Shown: positions 16,508 to 25,229, numbered from the stretch's first letter. The stretch: 64,000 nt of DNA from UBA1181 sp045639525 (GCA_045639525.1 JAZUDI010000045.1:1-64000), one strand, 5' to 3'. Program-made: numbers and translations. Notes: generated from the letters alone by a model not told the origin.

Positions 16508-18061
16508 CTAAATCGGAAGTTTCGTAGCAGTTATGTATGCCGTATAGAGCAATAGGAGGGAGAGCATTGTGGCGATTCGCTGGAATGAACGGAGTTGCAT
16601 GACCGCCGCCATCGCCGCTAACAACGCATAGAGAAAGAGCAGGTCAATGATGTGGAAAGCGATTCCATCGACGGCCGAGTGGGGTATTTTCCCCAACCAT
16701 TCGATGGCGCTGTTCATCCCATGTGTGACGAAGGAGATCGCCTCTCCAACTCGTCTCATCAAGGGCGGGAAGGGGGTGCAGATCATAAGTAAAAGTGTGC
16801 CGTAGAGTAGTATTGTGGCGGCTGGTATGACGATAAGTCCCGAAATCCAGAATGTGTTGCTGAAATGGTGGAAGTGGTAGAGGATGATGGGGAGCGTACC
16901 TAATTGTGCGGCGATTGAGACGGAGGTGAGCGACCAGATTTTATCCCATAGAAGTGGCTTGAAGAGAAATGTCTTGTAGATTTTATCTTGCCATAAAATA
17001 ATGGAAAAAACCGCGGCGTAGCTGAGTTGGAAGCCGATGTCGGTAAGGTATCTCGGTTGGTAGAGTAGCATGCAGAAAGCGGAGGCTAAGACCGTATTGG
17101 CGGTGTTCGACTTCCTGCCGATCACACCTCCGAACGCGACGAGGGAGAGCATTATGGAGGCTCTCACCACCGAGGGCGAAAGCCCGGTGAGAAAGGCGTA
17201 TCCCCATAGAAAAACGAGTGTGGCGGGAATCCTTATACGCTTCATCGCGTTGCCTGGAAGCAGACGGGAGAGCAGGGTGGAGATGAGGAGATAGATGATG
17301 CCCACGTGAAGTCCGCTTACGGCGAGGACATGGCTTGCCCCTGTGGCGGAATAATTGGCCTTGGTCTCTGGTGTGAGTTGGCTTTTGTCTCCTAAGGTGA
17401 GGGCGGATATAATCGCCAATTCGTCGCCGGTGATCCCCGCCTTCTCTAATTGTCGCTCCACTTTTTGCCTCGTTCGCATCGCCTGCCCTTTGAGGGTGAA
17501 TCGGGGTGTGCCGTTCATCCTCTTCCATTGTCCCTTGGGGAGGTAAATCGTCCCTGAGTAGCCGATGCTGAGTAGGTAGTGGTCGAAATCACTGGGGGTG
17601 TCGATCTTCTTCACCAGCCGATTCGGGAATAGGATGATCTCTCCGGTGGAGAGCCTCTGTGATAGAGAGTCTTTGGCGATGTAGAGTCTCGCCTTTGTTC
17701 CCGAAGGGAGCCCCTTCCCGAACAGACGGGCGTTGACGCGGTAGGTGGCTTGCCTCTCTTGGGGTAACTCCTCGATTTCCGCTAGGAGGTATCCCTTCCC
17801 GTCGGTCTCTCTCTCCCAGATGACGGGTGCTGTCTGTTGGGTGCGGAGGATGCCGACGATTGTCAACAGAATGAGTAGAGAGGCGCCGAACAGCCATCTT
17901 CGCTGGTATTGTCGCTCTCCGAGACGGAAAGAGAAGATGAGGGTGGTCCCCAAGGGTGGCAGTATGCTCCAAAGGGGGAGTTGGATGTTGGGGAAAGTGA
18001 TTCCGAGGAGGATGCCAAGCGACAAAAAGATCGTCAGGCGTAAAAAGGGTAGCCGTGTCAT
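16508..18061 (-). CDS. comEC: ComEC/Rec2 family DNA-uptake channel, without the C-terminal metallo-beta-lactamase domain
   Basis: 517 residues. Three N-terminal membrane helices, an OB-like DUF4131 region (about 90-200), then the Competence core with SATGASHVLAVSGLHVGIIYLL and LTGLSPSVVRASIML and many helices. It ends after the membrane core; the C-terminal metallo-beta-lactamase-like domain found in longer ComEC proteins is missing. The ATG at 18061 is chosen, because codons upstream run into the rpe terminator region. ComEC moves single-stranded DNA across the inner membrane during transformation. It lies between rpe and nrnA. Confidence 0.88.
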   Translation of the reverse strand: MTRLPFLRLTIFLSLGILLGITFPNIQLPLWSILPPLGTTLIFSFRLGERQYQRRWLFGASLLILLTIVGILRTQQTAPVIWERETDGKGYLLAEIEELPQERQATYRVNARLFGKGLPSGTKARLYIAKDSLSQRLSTGEIILFPNRLVKKIDTPSDFDHYLLSIGYSGTIYLPKGQWKRMNGTPRFTLKGQAMRTRQKVERQLEKAGITGDELAIISALTLGDKSQLTPETKANYSATGASHVLAVSGLHVGIIYLLISTLLSRLLPGNAMKRIRIPATLVFLWGYAFLTGLSPSVVRASIMLSLVAFGGVIGRKSNTANTVLASAFCMLLYQPRYLTDIGFQLSYAAVFSIILWQDKIYKTFLFKPLLWDKIWSLTSVSIAAQLGTLPIILYHFHHFSNTFWISGLIVIPAATILLYGTLLLMICTPFPPLMRRVGEAISFVTHGMNSAIEWLGKIPHSAVDGIAFHIIDLLFLYALLAAMAAVMQLRSFQRIATMLSLLLLYTAYITATKLPI

Positions 18062-18116
18062 AAGAAGAGATGTGAAAAATCCCAATTGGGATGTGAAACA
18101 AAACGGGTATGCAAAC

Positions 18117-18156
18117 AAAAAAAGAGGGAGGCTCCGTCGCTGGAAGGAGGCCTCCC
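18117..18156 (-). terminator. Terminator of rpe
   Basis: Minus-strand stem GGGAGGC/GCCTCCC (7 bp) followed by TCTTTTTTT, just after the rpe stop. Confidence 0.8.
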
Positions 18157-18163
18157 TATGGTG

Positions 18164-18814
18164 TTACAACGCCTTTAATTGGGCGATGGTTTCGGTAGGG
18201 TTCTGCGCACCGAAGACGAAGCTGCCGGCTACGAGCACGTCCGCTCCTGCTTGCAGCAATCGCTTGCCTGTCTCGAAATTGACGCCACCGTCGATCTCGA
18301 TGAGCGCGTGGGAACCGCGTTTGAGGATCAACTCCTTCAAACGGGAGGTTTTATCGATGGTGTTCTCGATGAACTTCTGTCCGCCGAATCCTGGATTGAC
18401 TGACATCAACATGGCCACATCCACATCTTGGATGATCTCCTCCAAAACGGAGACTGGTGTGTGCGGATTCAGTGTGACACCTGCCTTCATGCCACAAGCC
18501 TTGATGCGTTGTAGCGTTCTGTGAAGGTGGGTGCAAGCCTCGTAGTGGACATTGAGCACCTCGGCGCCGAGTTTGTGGAACTCGTCAATGAACTTATCGG
18601 GCTCCACGATCATCAAATGGACGTCCAATGGCTTCTTCGCGTATTTTTGGATGGCTGCCGTGACGGGCATGCCGAAGGAGATATTGGGAACAAATACTCC
18701 GTCCATGATGTCGAGGTGGAACCAATCGGCTTGACTGTTGTTCACCATCTCCACGTCGGAACGCAAATTGGAAAAATCCGCGGATAGCACGGAAGGTGCG
18801 ATTAGGTGGCTCAT
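18164..18814 (-). CDS. rpe: Ribulose-phosphate 3-epimerase
   Basis: 216 residues, TIM barrel. APSVLSADFSNL at the start, WFHLDIMDGVFVPNISFG (metal His and Asp), MSVNPGFGGQKF, and IDGGVNFETG with AGADVLVAGSFVFG for phosphate binding. It interconverts ribulose 5-phosphate and xylulose 5-phosphate in the pentose phosphate pathway. A strong terminator follows, separating it from comEC. Confidence 0.97.
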   Translation of the reverse strand: MSHLIAPSVLSADFSNLRSDVEMVNNSQADWFHLDIMDGVFVPNISFGMPVTAAIQKYAKKPLDVHLMIVEPDKFIDEFHKLGAEVLNVHYEACTHLHRTLQRIKACGMKAGVTLNPHTPVSVLEEIIQDVDVAMLMSVNPGFGGQKFIENTIDKTSRLKELILKRGSHALIEIDGGVNFETGKRLLQAGADVLVAGSFVFGAQNPTETIAQLKAL

Positions 18815-18890
18815 TCGATTTCTCTGTTGAGGGGAACGGTAGTTTTACGGAAGCGGAAGTCGCCCGACTGCCGGACCCTGTGGTTTATAA

Positions 18891-18923
18891 ATGAAAAAAG
18901 GAAGTAACTTTCGCCACTTCCTT
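18891..18923 (-). terminator. Terminator of the tRNA-Pro gene
   Basis: Minus-strand stem GGAAGT/ACTTCC with a loop of about 10 bases followed by a run of T, eight bases beyond the tRNA 3' end. Confidence 0.75.
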
Positions 18924-18931
18924 GCTTTGTG

Positions 18932-19006
18932 TCGAGGTGAAGGGATTCGAACCCCCGACCCTCTGGTCCCAAACCAGATGCGCTAACCGGACTGCGCTAC
19001 ACCTCG
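18932..19006 (-). tRNA. tRNA-Pro (anticodon TGG)
   Basis: 75 bases. Acceptor CGAGGTG/CACCTCG with discriminator A, D arm GCGCAGTCCGGTTAGCGC, anticodon stem CTGGT/ACCAG around the TTTGGGA-type loop giving anticodon TGG, and the T arm with GGTTCGAATCC. CCA is not encoded. Confidence 0.97.
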
Positions 19007-19104
19007 TTCTCAAATGCGATGCAAAGGTATGTACTTTTGGGTACCCCTCCAAATCTTTTAGCCACTTTTTTTAGAAAAAAAATCACTTTTTTCTTATCTG
19101 CTTG

Positions 19105-19383
19105 TTATTCAATGAAATAATTTTTTGCACAAAATAGGGCTATGAGGAGCTGTACGATTAATAGAGCTGGAACGCCTATGGAAAATTTTTTGTGGAGTGT
19201 TTTGTGGCGGATGAGATACATGGCTAAAAGTGCACCGATAGAGCCTCCGACGGCGGCGATCAGCAGCAGATTTTTCTCCGGGATTCTCCTTGCGTTTCTC
19301 TTTTTGGAGAGATGTTTGTCCCAAGCGTAGGTGGAGAAGGCCACGATGTTGATGGCGAGGAGGTAAAGAAGTACTACTTCCAT
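19105..19383 (-). CDS. DUF1294 family small membrane protein
   Basis: 92 residues with three hydrophobic segments. AFSTYAWDKHLSKKRNARRIPEKNLLLIAAVGGSIGALLAMYLIRHKTLHKKF is the DUF1294 signature region. Function unknown. It is downstream of rpoZ but separated from it by a terminator at 19417-19450. Confidence 0.85.
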   Translation of the reverse strand: MEVVLLYLLAINIVAFSTYAWDKHLSKKRNARRIPEKNLLLIAAVGGSIGALLAMYLIRHKTLHKKFSIGVPALLIVQLLIALFCAKNYFIE

Positions 19384-19416
19384 ATTTTTTATTGCGTTGT
19401 GCTTGAAAAAGGATAC

Positions 19417-19450
19417 AAAAAAGGGAATGTGCCGTCCGACACATTCCCTT
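19417..19450 (-). terminator. Terminator of bamD-rpoZ
   Basis: Minus-strand 11-bp stem AAGGGAATGTG/CACATTCCCTT with an 8-base loop followed by TTTTTT. Confidence 0.85.
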
Positions 19451-19469
19451 GTGGTCTTTGGAATCAGTG

Positions 19470-19802
19470 TTAATACTTCATCTTATCCTTAGAAGGGTTT
19501 CTGTGGAAAACCTTTCCGTCGGTGTACTCTTGCGCAGCGATCAAGGTTGGCTTAGGGAGCTTCTCGTAGAAACGTGAGATCTCGATTTGCTCACGGTTCT
19601 CGAATACCTCCTCCAAGTTGTCGTTGAAAGATGCGAACTCTTGCAATTTCTTGTCCAATTCCGACTTCATCTCCACAGCGATCTGGTTGGAACGACGTGC
19701 GATGATGTTCACTGTCTCGTAAACGTTACCTGTGTCTGCACAGAGTGAGTTCATGTCACGAGTGATAGTGTTAGTTGGAGCGGTTACTTTTTTGTAGTCC
19801 AT
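19470..19802 (-). CDS. rpoZ: DNA-directed RNA polymerase omega subunit
   Basis: 110 residues from MDYKKVTAPTNTITRDMN. The block GNVYETVNIIARRSNQIAVEMKSELDKKLQEF is the omega/Rpb6-like core seen in Bacteroidota, longer than the enterobacterial subunit. Upstream in-frame codons reach back into bamD and are not used. It follows bamD by 13 bases, a common arrangement in this group, and ends at a strong terminator. Confidence 0.88.
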   Translation of the reverse strand: MDYKKVTAPTNTITRDMNSLCADTGNVYETVNIIARRSNQIAVEMKSELDKKLQEFASFNDNLEEVFENREQIEISRFYEKLPKPTLIAAQEYTDGKVFHRNPSKDKMKY

Positions 19803-19815
19803 GATTATATATGTT

Positions 19816-20643
19816 TTATTTGTTTTTGTTATCGATAGCGTTAATATATTTTCTCGTCTTCTCGTGGATTCTCTCCGCCTCTTTCCTGTGTTTGCCGTTC
19901 GGAAATTCGCCGATGTAGTTGTAGTACTCATCGTCGGTGTCGCGGTAGCGGTCCTCCATTTTGCTCTCGACGCTCTTCACGGCTTGCATGTACTTCGCAT
20001 CGAGAATCAGGAAGCTGAGATCCTCTTTCCTTTTGGTGTCTGGGTAAAGTTTCAATGCGTTGGTGGCGGTGACAACCGCTGAACGGTAGTTGTTGCCCAT
20101 GAAATCACCCAAGTCGAAATAGAGTTTCGCGTTCAAATAGGCCTTCTCCGCCAATTTCTCCTGCAACTCGCTGAGTAGGGATACCGCCTCTGGCAAGTAT
20201 TTGCTTTCGGGATATAGGTTGGTGAACTCCAACAACTCGTCGATGGCGGTGACGGTGCTCGCCTGGTCGAGCTTGACGTCTGGCGAGTCTTGGTAAAGGC
20301 ATTTGCCCGCTAGAAATTTACACTCTTCGGCATGTTCGCCTTGCGGATAACTGCGGGTATAAGCCGAGAAGTAACTCTTCGCCGAGGTGTAGTCCTTGTT
20401 GTTGTAGTGGGACTTTGCGATCATATAGACCACATTCTCACCCTTGGTGGTACCACGGAAGGCGGATCCCACCGATTCTAATATGGTGTGCGCCTTGTAA
20501 TAGTCGCCACTCTCATAGTATTCGACGGCCTTCTGGTACTTGAAGTCGTTATCCGTGCTCTTGATGACCTTGTTGTAACCTCCGCAGGAGAGGAATCCCA
20601 AAGCCATGAAAGCCAATGTGATATGTCTAAATTTCTTTTCCAT
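19816..20643 (-). CDS. bamD: Outer membrane assembly lipoprotein BamD
   Basis: 275 residues. Lipoprotein signal with lipobox LSCG (Cys about 20) and tetratricopeptide-like repeats: YQKAVEYYESGDYYKAHTIL, MIAKSHYNNKDYTSAKSYFSAYTRSYP, AIDELLEFTNLYPESKYLPEA. The protein is part of the BAM machine that inserts beta-barrels in the outer membrane. It is followed by rpoZ. The 157-base A+T-rich gap to the divergent DUF5606 gene holds a TATTTTCG box at 20658-20665. Confidence 0.92.
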   Translation of the reverse strand: MEKKFRHITLAFMALGFLSCGGYNKVIKSTDNDFKYQKAVEYYESGDYYKAHTILESVGSAFRGTTKGENVVYMIAKSHYNNKDYTSAKSYFSAYTRSYPQGEHAEECKFLAGKCLYQDSPDVKLDQASTVTAIDELLEFTNLYPESKYLPEAVSLLSELQEKLAEKAYLNAKLYFDLGDFMGNNYRSAVVTATNALKLYPDTKRKEDLSFLILDAKYMQAVKSVESKMEDRYRDTDDEYYNYIGEFPNGKHRKEAERIHEKTRKYINAIDNKNK

Positions 20644-20800
20644 TCTTACTCTAAACCGCGAAAATAGTCAAAATCGTTCAAAAGATAAAAGAAAAACATT
20701 CAATTTTAACTATTTTAAATAAAATGTTTTTATTTCTTTTGCATTTGAATTTAACAGTGATTTAATACTAGTTGTAAAACGATTTTTAGAATAGAAAATT

Positions 20801-21217
20801 ATGTTGAAGAGAATTTTGTCGATTTCCGGAAAACCAGGATTGTTTGAATTGGTGTCACAAGGAAAGAATATGTTGATATTGGAGTCCCTTACGGAGAAGA
20901 AGCGTGTCCCTGCTTATACGCACGAGAAGATTTTGTCTCTTGGTGATATCGCTATCTATACGGAGGAGGGTGAGGTGCCTTTGGCGGATGTTTTGCAATC
21001 CATGAAGGAGAAAGAGGATGGCAAGGTGGCTTCAATCAACCCTAAAAAGGCTGATGGCAAAGAGTTGGCAGCTTACTTGGCTACTGTGTTGCCAAACTTC
21101 GACCGTGACCGTGTCTATTCATCCGACATCAAGAAGTTGCTCACGTGGTACAACATCTTGATCGAGAGCGGCCGCGACCAATTCGTGGAGAAGAAAACTG
21201 AGGCTGAGGCGAAATAA
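20801..21217 (+). CDS. DUF5606 domain protein
   Basis: 138 residues beginning MLKRILSISGKPGLFELV, the standard opening of this Bacteroidota family. A small beta N-terminal domain is followed by a helical C-terminal domain and a charged tail. Function unknown. It is monocistronic with its own terminator. Confidence 0.85.
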   Translation: MLKRILSISGKPGLFELVSQGKNMLILESLTEKKRVPAYTHEKILSLGDIAIYTEEGEVPLADVLQSMKEKEDGKVASINPKKADGKELAAYLATVLPNFDRDRVYSSDIKKLLTWYNILIESGRDQFVEKKTEAEAK

Positions 21218-21242
21218 TAATTCCCTTGTCCAACTTTTATAG

Positions 21243-21274
21243 GAGAAGATGCGTGTGTGTCTTCTCTTTTTTTT
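21243..21274 (+). terminator. Terminator of DUF5606
   Basis: 7-bp stem GAGAAGA/TCTTCTC, 10-base loop and eight T. Confidence 0.85.
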
Positions 21275-21283
21275 GCGCATCTT

Positions 21284-21394
21284 AGAAATTGTTTAAATTT
21301 AATTCAAAACTAAATTGAGAGACCTAAAAAAATTCCTAAAACACACTTAAAATATTGATTATCAATTTGATAAGCGAATAAATTTTCGTAACTT
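21284..21394. repeat. Direct repeat flanking the GH5 gene, left copy
   Basis: About 110 bases, roughly 80 percent identical by eye to 23537-23650. Shared blocks are AGAAATTGTTTAA, TTTAATTCAAAACTAA, TTGAGAGACCTAA, TAAAACACA, AATATTGATTA. The repeat abuts the GH5 stop codon at 21396. Confidence 0.8.
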
Positions 21395-21395
21395 A

Positions 21396-23531
21396 TTACT
21401 TAACAATCAACTTGATGTTCTTAACACCCATAGCGTTAGAAACACATACATTGTAGATTCCAGAAGGAAAATGCTTGTTGATAACAACGTCGCTTTTTAC
21501 ATCTTTTTGGTAAACAATAGCACCAAGAGAGTTGCAAATCCTTACGTTGGCAGCACCACCAGTAACAACAGTGAACTCATCTCCTGCAGGGTTTGGATAA
21601 ACAACAACAGAGCTCATGTCATCATGGATGTCTTTAACGTCATCTTCGTGGTTGCTGTATTCGAATTCAGGAATATTGTCGTCCACGAATGTGAACATGA
21701 AGTTAGAGAACTCGCCAGGAGATTTATTTACATCTGGAGAAATGAGTAATTTGAGCTTCTGTTCACCCTCATATTTGAACAAAAGAGTCAAGTCGTCAGC
21801 TTGGTCGCCTCCACAAGCTGTCCAACCCCAGCAAGTCCAATATTGATTTGGGTCACCTTTTTTAGCACCATTGGGATCTTGTGTTCCGTCAACATACAAG
21901 CCACACTTAGGAGTTGCAGTAAGCTGGAATGAAGGCCAAACTTTAGCATCTTTGTTGTTGCGGTTATTCCAAGAACGGATGATGTTACCATTCTGGTCAG
22001 GCTGTTTGCCACCAACAATCTGGAAACCAATAGAACCTTCTGAGCTGACCTCAGAACCGGTCAAACAGTGAACTTTGTAGTAACCCTTCTTCTTGACATT
22101 GATAGTATAGATTATCCATTCACCAGGTTCGGTATACATAAGGTTGTGGAGATCTTTACCCACTGTTCCATAACCATCGCCAGGAAGTCCCCAGTTAGCA
22201 CCCAAACCAGACATTGAGTTCTCTATGTCCACACAATCATCAGAACGAAATGCCTTTGTCTTGTCGATCAAATCTGCATATAATGCACCTATATTACAGT
22301 ATTCTGCTTCTGTACCCTTAGCTTTTTCGCCAGTCTTGATTTCATACCTACTATCAGGGTCAACATACATTGATGAGTTATTATCATGATAAGCGACATC
22401 AGCACCTCCTTTGTCAAAGAATCCGATGTTCAAGATACCATAATCTTCATCGTTTTTAGGAATATCCTGAACTTCGTATGCAACAGACTGTTCGATATCT
22501 GGAATTTCTGTCTTACCGGTCATAATGTCTACGATATACTTGCCTGTAGGTGTTAAGTTATCAGAATTATATTCAGAAGAACAGTTCTTAATACAAGAAG
22601 ACTGATAGTTTCTTTTCTCACCCCAGGTATCAAAACACCATGAAATCAACTGGTTTCCATGGTTGCCAGATGCCTTTAAATAGCCCAAAAACCTACTTGC
22701 TTCATCAGTGCATAGAGCTCCTTCACCATCAAAACGTACAGGCGACCATTCTGAAATGAACAAAGGAATTGATGCTGCTGCAGACATAATACGTGGGACT
22801 ACATCTTCCATGTGTGAGCAAGTGTAAACGTGCGCAGAGTACATCAATCCAAGATTGTACTTGTTCTTGTCGATTGGAGACATAGCAGCTTCTTCAGGAT
22901 GCTGGTCCCAAGCACGAGTAGGGCATATAACGATTGCTCCCGGATCTACACCTTCAATGGTAGGAAGAACACTTTCCGCATATTCTTTCAAATAGCTGAA
23001 CGGCTTGTCAAGAGGCTCGTTACAGATCTCGTACAACACGTTGATCATTCCTTTTTCATTTGCCCACTTGCCATTTCTCTCAAAGAAGCCGATAGCATCT
23101 TTAGTATATATCTTAGGGTTACCGCTACCGCCGTCACCTTCAAGAATGTGGAAGTCCAACAATACGTACATGTTCAATTGAGTTGCCCACTTCATGTACT
23201 TTTGGATGTCATCATCCTGGTATGCACCATATTTACCCTTACTGTTATCGGCATAGCAAGCCAAACGTACACAATTTGCACCCCAAGCCTTCATTGCTTT
23301 AAAACCTTCTTCGGTTAGACAGTTAACTACTTCGTCGTAGTTAATAGAGAAAGTAGACCAACCCTTCAACTGAATGGGTTCGCCACTACTAGAGCACAAC
23401 TGATTGCCAACCAACTTCAAACGACCCCATTCTCCGATGTAATCGTTGTTCACAAAATCAGTTTCACTCAGTACAGCATTTGCAGTCATTGTGCTGCAAA
23501 GCACAGCCATAAGAAGTAAAAATTTCTTCAT
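21396..23531 (-). CDS. Secreted GH5 glycoside hydrolase with CBM6-like module and T9SS type A signal
   Basis: 711 residues. Sec signal at 1-19 (KKFLLLMAVLCSTMTANA). GH5 barrel about 30-340: acid/base Glu172 in YEICNEP (168-173) and nucleophile Glu261 in PLFISEWS, with His234 in YSAHVYT. A CBM6/35-like beta-sandwich (about 430-620) shows GEWIIYTINVKKKGYYKV. The last 70 residues are a Por-secretion domain (VVVYPNPAGDEFTV ... IYNVCVSNAMG), which sends the protein through the type IX system to the cell surface. Likely a beta-1,4-glucanase or mannanase; which one is not clear. It sits exactly between two direct repeats of about 110 bp. Confidence 0.92.
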   Translation of the reverse strand: MKKFLLLMAVLCSTMTANAVLSETDFVNNDYIGEWGRLKLVGNQLCSSSGEPIQLKGWSTFSINYDEVVNCLTEEGFKAMKAWGANCVRLACYADNSKGKYGAYQDDDIQKYMKWATQLNMYVLLDFHILEGDGGSGNPKIYTKDAIGFFERNGKWANEKGMINVLYEICNEPLDKPFSYLKEYAESVLPTIEGVDPGAIVICPTRAWDQHPEEAAMSPIDKNKYNLGLMYSAHVYTCSHMEDVVPRIMSAAASIPLFISEWSPVRFDGEGALCTDEASRFLGYLKASGNHGNQLISWCFDTWGEKRNYQSSCIKNCSSEYNSDNLTPTGKYIVDIMTGKTEIPDIEQSVAYEVQDIPKNDEDYGILNIGFFDKGGADVAYHDNNSSMYVDPDSRYEIKTGEKAKGTEAEYCNIGALYADLIDKTKAFRSDDCVDIENSMSGLGANWGLPGDGYGTVGKDLHNLMYTEPGEWIIYTINVKKKGYYKVHCLTGSEVSSEGSIGFQIVGGKQPDQNGNIIRSWNNRNNKDAKVWPSFQLTATPKCGLYVDGTQDPNGAKKGDPNQYWTCWGWTACGGDQADDLTLLFKYEGEQKLKLLISPDVNKSPGEFSNFMFTFVDDNIPEFEYSNHEDDVKDIHDDMSSVVVYPNPAGDEFTVVTGGAANVRICNSLGAIVYQKDVKSDVVINKHFPSGIYNVCVSNAMGVKNIKLIVK

Positions 23532-23536
23532 TAATA

Positions 23537-23650
23537 AGAAATTGTTTAATTTTAATTCAAAACTAATTTGAGAGACCTAAGATAATCTCTCTAAAACACA
23601 ATTAAATATTGATTACCAGCATTGTAAGTGGATAATTTTTCCGTATCTTT
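23537..23650. repeat. Direct repeat flanking the GH5 gene, right copy
   Basis: Partner of 21284-21394. It begins five bases outside the GH5 start codon, so it is also the 5' leader of that gene, and it ends 24 bases before the IS5-type transposase remnant. Confidence 0.8.
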
Positions 23651-23673
23651 AAAGTGACGAAATAATAAAGAAA

Positions 23674-23751
23674 ATGACCAATTATCCAACAAATCTCACC
23701 GATAATCAGTGGCAAAGTTACAGAAAAGTTTGGGAATTATATACTATTTGA
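23674..23751 (+). pseudogene. N-terminal remnant of an IS5-family transposase
   Basis: The frame from the ATG at 23674 reads MTNYPTNLTDNQWQ for 14 residues, the standard opening of IS5-type transposases in Bacteroidota, then loses the match and stops at 23749-23751. Nothing of the catalytic domain is left. The upstream TATCTTTA may be the old promoter. Confidence 0.6.
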
Positions 23752-23814
23752 CCCAAGGAATGAAAACACCCTCGACATTTGGGCTACTATGTATAATTCG
23801 ATACCAATTTAGGC

Positions 23815-24052
23815 AGGTGACGTCTGAAAGACGTTACCTCAATAGCCCTGTACATGCCCTGATACGAAGTGAAGGGGATGTGCAGGGTTATACGCGTGAT
23901 ATGTGAAGTCATTGCGCGTCTGAAAGACGCTACTTCTGCGGTATGTATTGTATCGTCTTACAGACGAGTGTGTTACACCCATGGTGCATAACCCTGCACA
24001 TGTCTCTTCGTTCCATGTACGGGGTTACACAAGTAGCGTCTTGCAGTCGCTA
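23815..24052. repeat. Cluster of palindromic repeats (REP-like) with a long imperfect inverted repeat
   Basis: This lies in the 752-base gene-free stretch 23532-24283. Short hairpins with a shared core CGTCT-NNN-AGACG are at 23815-23839, 23916-23930 and 23953-23967, with a degenerate one at 24034-24052. They are set in a larger inverted repeat: GATGTGCAGGGTTATA near 23877-23892 pairs with TGCATAACCCTGCACAT near 23985-24001, with ACGAAG/CTTCGT and GTACATG/CATGTAC further out. From 24053 to 24226 I see only the inverted pair TCCACCATT/AATGGTGGA about 100 bases apart. Confidence 0.75.
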
Positions 24053-24226
24053 TATTTTAACTCCACCATTAAACTATTAAATAGTTTTTAGCAATTGAGT
24101 TGCGTGACTTGCGGGGACTAAAAGTATATAGTTGCCAAAAATATTTCAGTGAAATTTAAACAGCATCTAAAATGGTGGAATGTTATCGGGAGGGTTCGTG
24201 AAGTGAGCGATATGGCGTGGAATAGG

Positions 24227-24258
24227 AAAGGGGTGTGCCGATGATGACACACCCCTTT
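24227..24258. terminator. Hairpin after the unknown gene at 24284
   Basis: 11-bp stem AAAGGGGTGTG/CACACCCCTTT with a 10-base loop. The T run is short in either direction, so termination is likely but weaker than at the other sites. Confidence 0.6.
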
Positions 24259-24283
24259 CGTTTTGTGAGGACTCAATAGAGTT

Positions 24284-24622
24284 TTATCCTACTCTCTGCT
24301 GTTGCATCTCGTGGCTTTCCTTGAGATTTTTGCTTCCTGTCGCGATGGATGAAAGCGCCTCTTGAATCATGTAGAAGGCCTCCTTGAACGACTTGTCCGC
24401 TTGAGAGAGTCTGTACACCGTATCCATGGCTACCGCTGTGGAATCGGGTGCGTCGCAGTCAGATGGCGCGATGTTCGCAAGGTCATTCACAATGAGCTGA
24501 ATGTGCTTCTGCTCAAACTGAAGAAGATTGAATTTCTGTTTCATGTCCGCCAACAGAAAATCCATTTCTCTGGTGATGTCCATTGTGCTTTTTCTAACCA
24601 TTGGCTCTAATACGTTTTCCAT
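24284..24622 (-). CDS. Unknown 112-residue protein, mostly helical
   Basis: No family recognised. It is predicted helical throughout, with heptad-like stretches at 10-50 (MDFLLADMKQKFNLLQFEQKHI) and 65-105, no signal peptide and no membrane segment. It stands alone between the repeat cluster and sufE, with its own hairpin behind. Codon use resembles that of the neighbours, so it looks like a real gene of the lineage. Confidence 0.6.
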   Translation of the reverse strand: MENVLEPMVRKSTMDITREMDFLLADMKQKFNLLQFEQKHIQLIVNDLANIAPSDCDAPDSTAVAMDTVYRLSQADKSFKEAFYMIQEALSSIATGSKNLKESHEMQQQRVG

Positions 24623-24790
24623 GTTTTCCCCTTTAGTTAAACTTCAATTTCGTTCCGCTAAAGTGCGAAATGGTTTTTGAAAAAGAAAATTTTCGAACCG
24701 ATAATTTTCAACAAAGGGGCGGTTTATGACAAATGTCTTTAAAGCCGATTTATCGTGTTTCTTGCCTAAAAAATGTGGAAAATTTCCCAG

Positions 24791-25213
24791 TTAGGCTTGC
24801 TGGCTCTTGAAAGCCAGGGCGTACATCTTCATCTGGTTCACCATGGCAAGCATACCGTTGGAACGGGTTGGAGAGAGGTGCTCCTTGAGGCCGATTTGGT
24901 CGATGAAGTAGAGGTCAGTCTCTAAGATTTCGTCTGGCGTGTGGCCTGACAAGACCTCCACCAACATGGAGACGATGCCGCCAGAGATGTCGGTGTTGCT
25001 CTCTCCTTGGAAATACACCAAGCCATCCTTGTACTCAGCGTGTACCCACACCTTGCTTTGACATCCCTCGATGAGGTACTTGTCGATCTTGTATTCTTCG
25101 TCAACACCGGGGTTGGCGATGCCCTTGTCGATGATTTGTTGGTACTTGTCCAACCAATCGTCGAGGAACTCGAATTCGGCGATGATCTCGTCTTGTTTCT
25201 CTGCTATTGTCAT
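24791..25213 (-). CDS. sufE: SufE family sulfur acceptor
   Basis: 140 residues. The acceptor cysteine is Cys51 in IEGCQSKVWV. SISGGI-type block is present as TDISGGIVSMLVEVL, followed by FIDQIGLKEHLSPTRSNGMLAM. It takes the persulfide from SufS for iron-sulfur cluster assembly. The gene lies 16 bases downstream of sufS. Confidence 0.94.
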   Translation of the reverse strand: MTIAEKQDEIIAEFEFLDDWLDKYQQIIDKGIANPGVDEEYKIDKYLIEGCQSKVWVHAEYKDGLVYFQGESNTDISGGIVSMLVEVLSGHTPDEILETDLYFIDQIGLKEHLSPTRSNGMLAMVNQMKMYALAFKSQQA

Positions 25214-25229
25214 GCTATCTTTTTATCTA

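Noticed and set aside
23537..23650. Riboswitch in the GH5 leader
   Set aside because: The leader is A+T-rich with only a weak GAGAG/CTCTC pairing and matches no riboswitch that I know.
23709..23906. 65-codon plus-strand frame in the repeat cluster
   Set aside because: It is made largely of palindromic repeats and has no similarity to a protein family.
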